Origin: Chinchilla lanigera
Lineage: Eukaryota; Chordata; Mammalia; Rodentia; Chinchillidae
DNA: 64,000 bases
Assembly: GCF_000276665.1 (NCBI RefSeq)
Contig: NW_004955467.1
Location: 1,140,134-1,204,133 of the forward strand
Direction: 5' to 3'
In this document: positions 56,546 through 64,000 of the stretch, one piece after another
Layout: each line of letters begins with the position of its first letter
Numbering within the stretch: position 1 is the stretch's first letter
Notes under the pieces: model-generated
What the model was told of the DNA's origin: nothing
What the model saw: only the letters and a program-made list of their open reading frames with translations
Database searches by the model: none
Made by a program: the position numbers and the translations under genes

Positions 56546-57709
56546 GGCCTAGTGCTTTCTAAATCCCAGTGTCACCTTGAGACAATGTGTTATGTAAGGA
56601 GGTGTGACCACTCTGAGGGCTTTGGAATACATTGCTTAGCAAGAAGACTTAACTCACAGGACATATATGCTGCCCTTCAGCTTACAGAGGGGCATGTCCT
56701 GATAATCCATCGTATGTTGAAAACACTAATTTGAAGATACCTTTGATACACCTACTTTATTGAGCATAGCTTAATCTAGTCCACTTTAAACTTGCTAAGA
56801 ATATTTATTTTAGCTTAGATATGGGCAGAATTCATCTAAACAATGACTGTTTTCTAACATAGTATTGAATGTTTATGATTTATTGACTCCTACACTAAAT
56901 AGGAAAAACAACATCATGCAGGCCACTTTACTTCTTTCCTTAAATGTCCAGAGCAGGTGTGTCAGGCTGTGTCCCACTGCCAGAGCAGCCAGGCACCAGT
57001 CTTAGTTTGGTCAGATGTTGAATTTTAGCAGCTAAATGTGCTTACTTCTCCTTGTAGTTTTTGAAATGGTGTGTGCAGAGATGGGAAGAGCCTCTAGAAA
57101 CCAGAAACAGGTGTAGTTTTAAAAAAGAACAGATGTATAAATACAACTAGACTGAATATTCTGTAATTACACAACGAGCTATATTTCATAAATAAACATG
57201 GGTTTGGTGTTTAAGAAAATCTGATAAAAAGTCTTATGAACATCTAAAAAAAAACCTTTTTTTCACCTGGTCTGTGATTGTCTGAAGTTTACAGTGTATT
57301 GTAAATTAAGGTTTTTAAAATTCCACCTTGCTGATTTTTTAAAAAATCTAAAAAAAATCTTCTCTAAAAAAATCTTCTCTCAGTAAGTAGCCCCACAATT
57401 ATTCAAACTATATTTAAGCAGGTCTGTTTTCACAGTACAATACCTTTAATATGAAACTTAAATATTGGTATTTTAAATATCAGGGTAACATTCTAGAGGT
57501 TTAAAAATGGAAATATTTGGGCTTTGTATTGAGGTAATAAAGGATACAAGTGACTAAGGAGCTTTAAAAAAAAGAACCCGAGTAGATAAGGCATAGGTAA
57601 CATGAGGAGCGCTCAGATTTGGCAGAAAAAGGGATTTAACTCTAGTTAAAAGTATGACAGTTGATGTACTGTTCTGAGTTTTCCTCATCTGTGAAACCAG
57701 CAAATGACT

Positions 57710-57822
57710 GAAAGTGGAAAGGAGGGAGGAATGGGGAAAGGGGGAAAAGAAGAAGAAGTAAGGAAGGAGGTAAATAAAGGAGAAAAGGAAGGAAAGAAGC
57801 AGGGAAGGAGGAAGAGGAGCCC
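57710..57822 (+). repeat. Polypurine tract, about 110 bases
   Basis: Almost entirely A and G (GGAGGGAGGA, GGGGGAAAAGAAGAAG, GGAAGGAGGAAGAGGAG) with few pyrimidine breaks. The frame here is low complexity. Confidence 0.85.
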
Positions 57823-58265
57823 TAATTGGTATTTTAGGAATGGCAGATGCTGCTGTGATACTGTCTTGGGGTTTGGCTGTTGGACTATAGTTATGGTGAA
57901 ACCATCATTACCCTCCAGTTTTTATCATGGTCTTTGCCAAGATGACTTCATTCTAGAGAAATGGCATTACTAAAACATTTTTTTGCTTAGTGGTGTTAAT
58001 CTTCATTTTACAAGAATAATTAAACAACTCTTTTCTTCGTTGAGTAATTTAGTATGATGCAAATGAGGCATCTGAATGCCTAAAGGTGGTTTTTAAAAAA
58101 AATCTATTACAGTACTCAGTGTCCCAGGAGCTTAACTTAGAAAAGTTAATTTAAAAGCTATAGTTTCTGTATATTCGTGATAACATGGCCTGTATGGTAT
58201 GGTGATTTCAGAAGGGCTCCCTGCTAGAAGCTGAGCAGTGCTGTTGTCTGCCTGTGCACAGTCAC

Positions 58266-58277
58266 TGCTGAGTCAGC
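58266..58277 (+). promoter_or_regulatory. NF-E2/MARE-like motif TGCTGAGTCAGC
   Basis: Twelve of the thirteen bases of the Maf recognition element (TGCTGAGTCAGCA), including the AP-1 core TGAGTCA. It lies in a stretch without SINEs, 1.65 kb upstream of the large exon. Function is inference only. Confidence 0.4.
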
Positions 58278-58934
58278 CTTTCGGATTAGCTGCTGCCACT
58301 GAGCAGCTGCTCACAATCTTGGTGGTGGGTTTGGAGCAGCTGGCTCAGGCTCAGTTCCAAATTTGTATTAGCACCAGGGTTGCAGCCAATCTGAGTGTGC
58401 ATTCTCCCATGCTAGAGAGACCTAGAGATTGGCAGCTACTGTTGTAATCCTTTGCTACTGGAGACAGTCCTCCAAGTTATTCCAGTCAGCCTGGACTCAT
58501 CAAGTAGCCTTGCCATTGTTGCATAGATCCAGAGTTCTCATTTCCCTGAAGCCTCAGAAGTGAGCTTCAAGTCCAGAGCATAAAGGAGATTGATATCTGG
58601 GTTTTCACCACTAAATTTTTTTTGGTATTATCTTTAGTATAGCAGAAAAAATTTTAGATTACTTACATCTCATTATACATATTCTAAATTCTGTATTATT
58701 TCTGTCATATAAATCCCTTTAACATTTATAAATGTTCTGTAGATATACAGAATACATCCTTTATATCATTTATTCTTGGTTCTATGCATACAAATGAGCA
58801 CATGCTTTTCACTTGTTAAAAGTGGTACATCACTTGATCATATCAGTTTTTAGTATTGTTTATGCTTTGTGATTTCTTTGGGTTTTTTTAGTTTCTTCTC
58901 TTCTTCTCTTCCTCTTCCTCCTTTTTAAAAAAAT

Positions 58935-59010
58935 TTTTTTTCAGTGCTTTAACTCAGGTCTTGCACATACTAAGGAAGTGCTCTAACATTGAGCTACATG
59001 CCCAACCCTT
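58935..59010 (-). mobile_element. ID-like SINE, diverged
   Basis: TTTCAGTGCTTTAACTCAGG through GAGCTACATGCCCAACCC. Confidence 0.7.
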
Positions 59011-59011
59011 C

Positions 59012-59172
59012 TTTTGGTTTTTTTTTTTTTTTTTTTTTTGCTCTTTTTGAGACAGGGTCTTGCTATATAGGCTGTCCTTGAACTCACTTTGTAGCCCAAG
59101 CTGTCCTCAAACTCACAGTGATCCTCCTGTGTCATCCTCCGAGTACTGGGAGTACAAGCATGTGCCACCAAT
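59012..59172 (-). mobile_element. B1-like SINE
   Basis: TTTTTGAGACAGGGTCTTGC through GGGAGTACAAGCATGTGCC. Confidence 0.88.
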
Positions 59173-59921
59173 GGCGTCTCCTTCTTTTGATTTTTTAAAC
59201 TTGTACTCAGTCAAAATATGTCGATAATGATATTTTCTACCAGTTTTTATTAAGAAATACACAATAAATATATTTTGTCAAAAGGCTGTGATTTAGTTGC
59301 CATTATCAGTTCAGCTGTATTAAATTGCAAGGTACAGAAAGCCCAGTTCAAGGTGACTTATATTAAGCATATGCATTGGCTGATATATACAGGAAACCAG
59401 TTAGTAGGCCAATATTCAGTGTTGATTTGACTTAGCAGCTCAGCAGTGCCACTAGGAATTTGGTTTCCTTCTTTGTACCCCATCATCTACAGTCCCACCT
59501 TTCTCCTCTGAGTGCCCCGTGGTAGCCAGCAACCTCCATATCCACATGCTTTCTCACTGATGTTTCTCACTGATATTTTCTCCAGTGATGTTTACAGCCA
59601 TATCTGAAAACTTTTCCTTGTGTTCACTGAACTTAATCCAGGTGTGTGCTGGCCCGAAAATAGCAACTACGGCTGGGGATAGGATTGTTCTGAGCAGATC
59701 AGGCTAAGAGTCAGCTTCACATCAACAAATAGGGTGGTAGGAAGAGGTACAAAACCCGAGTCAGAACTGAGTGACTATCTAAAGGAGAAGGAAATGGATG
59801 AAAGATGACAGCCATACCATCCACTGTGCCATGTGTTTTGAAATCATTTGGCTTTCATTACAAAAGTGCTTGCTTTTTTTTCCCTTCATTTTTTTTTTTT
59901 TTCTTCTGTTTGTGTCTTTAG
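59173..59921. other. Proximal intron before the large SPECC1 exon
   Basis: No repeat recognised; ends in the T-rich tract and acceptor of the exon. Confidence 0.6.
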
Positions 59922-61498
59922 TTCCAACAGCCAAACGGACAGGCATTCCAACTCCCCGGGAACTCTCAGTAGCTGTCTCAAGAGAAAGGTCTGTTTCACG
60001 AGGTCCCTCCAACCCAAGGAAATCGGGGTCCAGTCCAACTTCCTCCTGCACTCACACCCCTACCAAGCACCTGAGGACCACTTCTGCAAAACTCAAGCAA
60101 GAGAGTGAAGGGGGAGAGAAGGCTGTACTTGAGTCCCAAGTTCGGGAACTTCTAGCAGAAGCCAAAGCCAAAGATAGTGAAATCAACAGGCTTCGAAGTG
60201 AACTAAAGAAATGCAAGGAGAGAAGGGCCCTGAGCACCGAGGGGACAGATGCTTCAGACCCAAGTTCAGATGGAACAGCAGCTCCATCAGGAGGCACAGA
60301 GCCTTTGATAAGAACCCTTGAGGAGAAGAACAAGACCTTTCAGAAAGAACTTGCTGACCTAGAAGAAGAAAACCGAGTCTTGAAGGAAAAACTGACTTAC
60401 CTTGAGCAGTCACCAAATTCAGAAGGGGCAGCAAGCCATACTGGTGACAGCAGCTGCCCCACATCTATAACTCAAGATTCAAGCTTTGGAAGCCCAAATG
60501 GGAATGAACTATCAAGTGAAATCGATGAGTATAAGGAAAACACATATGGAAATACATTACGGACATCTGGTTCTTCAAGCAGTGATGTTACCAAAGCTTC
60601 TTTGTCACCAGATGCCTCAGACTTTGAGCACATCACCACTGATACCCTATCTCGGCCCCTGTCCTCCGCTAGCAATCCTTTTAAGAACTCCAAGTGTTCG
60701 ACCACTGTGAGTTCCCCAAACAATGTGAGTGAGCTGTCACTTGCTTCCCTCACAGAAAAGATACAGAAGATGGAAGAGAATCACCACAGCACTGCAGAGG
60801 AGCTACAGGCGACTCTGCAAGAATTATCCGATCAGCAACAAATGGTGCAGGAACTGACAGCTGAGAACGAGAAGCTGGTGGATGAGAAGACTATTTTAGA
60901 GACGTCTTTCCACCAGCATCGAGAGCGGGCAGAGCAGCTAAGTCAAGAAAATGAGAAACTGATAAACCTTTTACAAGAGCGAGTGAAGAATGATGAGTCC
61001 AGCACCCAAGAAGGGAAAATCCTTGAGCTAGAGCAGAAGTGCACAGATATTCTTGAGAAGAGCCGCTTTGAAAGAGAGAAGCTGCTCAACATTCAGCAGC
61101 AGTTGACCTGTAGCTTACGGAAGGTTGAGGAAGAAAACCAAGGAGCTTTGGATATGATCAAGCACCTGAAAGAAGAAAATGAAAAGCTGAATGGGTTTCT
61201 AGAAGTAGAACGGTGTAACAGTAATGCAATGACCACAACTCTGGAAGAATGTAGAGTTACCCTGGAAGGCTTGAAGATGGAGAATGGGTCCTTGAAGGCT
61301 CACCTGGAAGGTGAGAAGCAAAAAGCCATGGAGCCCAGTAGTACCTTGGGGCAGACCGCAGAGAACTGTGAGCTTCAGGAAATGCTGAAAGTAGCGCGAG
61401 CTGAGAAAGATCAACTGGAACTGTCTTGCACTGAGCTCAGACAAGAATTGCTAAAGGCAAATGGTGAAATTAAACACATTTCAAGCCTGCTAGCTAAG
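59922..61498 (+). CDS. SPECC1: Large internal coding exon of SPECC1 (cytospin-B)
   Basis: This exon encodes 525 complete residues plus the last two bases of a split first codon. I recognise the protein as cytospin-B (SPECC1), a coiled-coil protein of the cytospin family that associates with the cytoskeleton and carries a C-terminal calponin-homology domain, which is not in this window. A pyrimidine-rich tract ending TTTAG at 59921 gives the acceptor, and AAG|GTAAGA at 61498/61499 gives the donor. Entry is phase 1 and exit is phase 0. Counting from the first full codon: residues 1-66 are basic and Ser/Thr/Pro-rich, coiled coils lie at about 68-105 and 128-165, about 166-275 is a Ser/Thr-rich linker, and a long coiled coil with ENEKL motifs runs from about 276 to 525. 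No stop or frameshift occurs, so the exon looks functional. The paralogue SPECC1L is the main alternative; the wording fits SPECC1 better from memory. Partial gene: upstream and downstream exons are outside the window. Confidence 0.93.
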
Positions 61499-61603
61499 GT
61501 AAGAAGAGATACTGTTTTATTGATATTCACTCATCCTTGTTGATGTTTGTCTCCTTGACCTTTGAATTCGTAGAGCAGAGGAAATCATTTGTTCATTTTC
61601 ATT

Positions 61604-61609
61604 AATAAA
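61604..61609 (+). terminator. Intronic AATAAA after the large exon
   Basis: A canonical polyadenylation hexamer 106 bases past the donor and 61 bases past the in-frame read-through stop. Chance occurrence is quite possible in AT-rich intron. Confidence 0.25.
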
Positions 61610-61767
61610 TCCAACATTGTAGCTTAAAGACCTGTTTAGATTCTACATGGGTTAGCATTGAGGATTTAAGGGGGAAAAACTTAAACTTCTGGCTATGAGC
61701 AATTCAAAGTATACCTGTGGTGTAGTAAATCGTATCAGACAGGGTAATACAGGGATAAAGAATGTAG

Positions 61768-61850
61768 GGCTGGGAGTGTAGTTCAGTGGCAGAGTGCTTG
61801 CCTTGCATGAGTAGAGGCTCTGGTTTCAGGTCTGAGTATCACAAAAAAGT
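61768..61850 (+). mobile_element. ID-like SINE, diverged
   Basis: GGGCTGGGAGTGTAGTTCAG through AGGTCTGAGTATCACAAAAA. Confidence 0.75.
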
Positions 61851-61925
61851 AAAAATAGCAGGAAATTTCTGCCTAGACCATAGTCGAGTACAAAGGAGGG
61901 ATTCTGAGTATATATTGGAGTCCTT

Positions 61926-62052
61926 ATAGCCAGGTATGGTGGCGCACACTTGTAATCCCAGCACTGGGGAGGCTGAGGTAGGAGGATCTCCATGAGTTCA
62001 AGGCCAGTATGAACTGCATAGTGAAACCCTGTCTCAAAAAACAAACAAACAA
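61926..62052 (+). mobile_element. B1-like SINE
   Basis: GCCAGGTATGGTGGCGCACA through CCTGTCTCAAAAAAC. Confidence 0.9.
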
Positions 62053-62256
62053 TATTGGAGGCATGGGGAGTCCTGAAGAGGTGGCAGCTGAGCTGATCCT
62101 TGAACAAGACTGAGAGGTATCCAGATCTCCTAACATTCTTTTAGCTGTTAGTAGCAGACAATTAAAATCATCCTGTTTTCCCACCAAGAAATAACAAACC
62201 ATTATTTTGAGTTTTCTTCCAAATCTATATTTGTGTATGTGTGTATGTTCACACCC

Positions 62257-62332
62257 TGGGCTAGCAATATGATTCAGGGGTAGAGTGCTCACCTAGCATG
62301 CACAAGCTCCTGGGTTCAGTCCCCATAAAAAA
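62257..62332 (+). mobile_element. ID-like SINE, diverged
   Basis: GGGCTAGCAATATGATTCAG through GTTCAGTCCCCATAAAAA. Confidence 0.75.
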
Positions 62333-62394
62333 TTAAAGCTCAGTACATGGTACATGTTAGTATTTTTTTGGTGCAGTTAATATTATCTGAGCAT

Positions 62395-62835
62395 ATTCTC
62401 GCCATCAGATACTCTTAAATATTCTTTTAAAGGCCAGGTAATATTTTATTATATAATTATTTTCTATTCCCTTAGTCCCCTGTTGTTGGACGTACATAAA
62501 TTATTGGGCGTCTGTGTTCTTTCCGGTCTTTTAGTATTGTAAACTCATTTTTAATATCTGATTATTTCTTTAGGAGAAATTCCTAGACGTTGACTTAGTG
62601 AGTCAGAGAGCATAAACATTTTAAAGACTTTCAACACGTTCAGCAGATTGCCCTCCAGAAATATTATGCCAGTTTGTTCCCACCAGCAGTTCATGAGAGT
62701 GCTTGTTTTCCTGAGCCCTTGCCAGCACTTGGGCTTAAATTATGTTACTCAAATCTGTTAAAAATTTCCTGTATTTAAAAAAAATATTTAGCTTGGAAAG
62801 ACTTTCCCCCGCTCAAGATCAAATAAATGATTAGC
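62395..62835 (-). mobile_element. Old L1 fragment, - strand
   Basis: TTAGGAGAAATTCCTAGACG, CAGATTGCCCTCCAGAAATA and TTCCCACCAGCAGTTCATGA match old L1 ORF2 end text. Confidence 0.6.
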
Positions 62836-63185
62836 TGTTTCATTTTTAATAACCTTTTGATGGGTCTGAAATTTTGTTCTGTGTTGCAAGATTGATAGTA
62901 ATTGTATTGGTACTCTGCTCACCTCACAGAGAGTCCCTGGGAAGGTGCAAACAGATGACTTCCTCTTCTGGTCTGCTCCAAGTTCTGAGTGCATGACTTA
63001 CAGGTCTACTGGAAAAGGAGATTAAAAGCATCTTTCCACCTTATCTCAGGGCTTGTTACTGTTTCAAGAAACAACTTGTGCCATAGCCCCCTTTGGAGAC
63101 TTTTCTTTATCGCTTCATTGAGAGATTTGTCACTGTGTACATTGATTCTGCAGTCTGCTTTCTGGTGGCCTTATTAATACATTGT

Positions 63186-63282
63186 GGGGCCTGCAATATA
63201 GCTCAGCGTAACAGCACCTGCCTGGCAAGCGCAAGGTTGTGAATTGAATTCCCAGTATTCCTGCCCCTACCCCCCAAAAAAG
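63186..63282 (+). mobile_element. ID-like SINE
   Basis: GGGGCCTGCAATATAGCTCA through ATTCCCAGTATTCC, then C/A-rich; ATACATTGTG on both sides. Confidence 0.9.
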
Positions 63283-63914
63283 TCCAAGAATACATTGTGT
63301 TAGGAGTTGTCATCACTGCCTGTTTTCTAAATTGACAGATTTTTTTTTTTTTTGAAGGTATAGAAGCAGTTTTATTAGGTGTTACTAGCCAGGCACTCAT
63401 TTGCATTGTAGGTAGATAAGTGAAACTTTGCATTGTTACCTAATAAAATAATATTCCTTTATCATTGACTCCTTTGCAAAATATTTAGTCTCCCAGGTGC
63501 ATCTTCTTGAAGTCCTGTGTCAGTCTCTCATCTGTCTTTTTGGTATTTTGATCGGCATTACATTAAGTACATGTGTCAATGAGAAATAATTTGGAATCTT
63601 AAAAAAGAACTTATTTTTTCTGGGAAAGTGATATATTTATTACATAAGATTCAGAAAATACAGAAAAGTATAAAAAAGAAAAATTACCTTTAATCTTACC
63701 ACCTAGAGAAAAAACTGCCCACAGTTTGCTGTATGTGCTTTCACATTTTTCTTTCATTTTTACACATGGTTGAATATGCATGTAAACCTGTATTGACAGG
63801 ATTACCATATTTAATCTTTCTGTGCAGAAGAACAGAATGTGTCTGGCCACATTTCATAAATACAACGAACTGGTTAAATTAGTTTCTAAATTTCTAATTT
63901 ATTTCTACTTTCTT

Positions 63915-64000
63915 TTTTTTTTTTTTTTTTAAGGCAGGATTTCACTATGCAGTTTAGGCTGGCCTTGAACTCACTATATAGCTCAACCTCTGAGTGCTGG
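63915..64000 (-). mobile_element. B1-like SINE, cut by the window end
   Basis: AGGCAGGATTTCACTATGCA through CTGAGTGCTGG at the edge. Confidence 0.85.

Larger units (their letters stand above)
56546..58930. other. Low-repeat block upstream of the large exon
   Basis: No SINE in about 2.4 kb, unusual for this window. Contains the polypurine tract (57710) and the MARE-like site (58266). Confidence 0.5.
25268..59921 (+). other. SPECC1: Putative SPECC1 intron (alternative exon 1 to large exon)
   Basis: About 34.65 kb runs between the candidate donor at 25268 and the acceptor ending at 59921. It is mostly SINEs, L1M, LTR, MIR and Tigger remnants with some unassigned blocks. The 3' end has a good polypyrimidine tract (T-rich, 59873-59920). 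No other coding exon was recognised. Called an intron only if the two exons are spliced as proposed. Confidence 0.6.
61499..64000 (+). other. SPECC1: Start of SPECC1 intron downstream of the large exon
   Basis: It begins with the donor GTAAGA. Reading through would add 14 codons and stop at 61541-61543. An AATAAA lies at 61604-61609. The remainder holds SINEs and old L1 fragments. The next exon was not found before the window ends. Confidence 0.85.

Noticed and set aside
59798..59921. Upstream ATG extending the SPECC1 exon frame by 41 codons
   Set aside because: The extension is the polypyrimidine tract and proximal intron (Phe/Leu-rich translation), and a good acceptor ends at 59921, so it is not coding in the spliced mRNA.
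2422..63282. tRNA genes at the many A-box/B-box matches
   Set aside because: They are ID-like SINEs: A-rich tails, target duplications, decayed cloverleaf and dozens of dispersed copies.
1..64000. CRISPR array or bacterial-type system
   Set aside because: No regularly spaced identical repeats with unique spacers; the sequence is a mammalian genome.

Overview
The window reads as mammalian, and most likely rodent, nuclear DNA. It has long non-coding stretches and one GC-rich CpG island. Two SINE lineages are dense: a 7SL-derived B1-like element with the internal duplication seen in rodent B1, and a tRNA-derived ID-like element ending in GGTACC(GG) plus an A-rich tail. Older mammalian repeats are also present (MIR, L1M, Tigger, MaLR LTRs). 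The SINE pair does not look like mouse or rat. A non-murid rodent, for example the beaver/kangaroo-rat side, is my guess and is not proven here.

One gene is recognisable, on the + strand: SPECC1 (cytospin-B), a coiled-coil cytoskeletal protein. Its characteristic large coding exon lies at 59922-61498, with a clean acceptor and donor. About 34.7 kb upstream, a CpG island (about 24640-25690) holds a short candidate first coding exon (ATG at 25228, donor GT at 25268). It starts MGNHSGRP and leaves exactly the one-base phase that the large exon needs, so the two can be joined in frame. The rest of the window is read as upstream flank or intron (1-24640), the intron between these exons (25268-59921), and the start of the next intron (61499-64000). 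The upstream SPECC1 exons of the longer isoform and the downstream exons (remaining coiled coil and calponin-homology domain) were not found here.

Layout: 1-16700 is a patchwork of SINEs, L1M, MIR, a Tigger/MER2-like element, LTRs and a complete 185-bp hAT MITE with a perfect 8-bp target duplication (14664-14848). 16730-19390 is a 5'-truncated L1 on the - strand. 19400-24300 holds SINEs, LTRs and a second Tigger with a transposase start remnant. 24640-25690 is the CpG-island promoter with a GC-box tandem repeat. 25700-59900 is the intron, with SINEs, an assembly gap (40911-41225), a 37-bp tandem repeat, a truncated U6 copy, a perfect 17-bp hairpin and several non-repeat blocks. 59922-61498 is the SPECC1 exon. 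61499-64000 is intron.

I see no operon-like system, CRISPR array, rRNA or functional tRNA gene. The items most worth a second look are the phase-matched alternative first exon with an N-myristoylation-type start, the tandem GC-box array in its promoter, and the intact hAT MITE. Repeat boundaries are by eye, usually good to about 5-20 bases.
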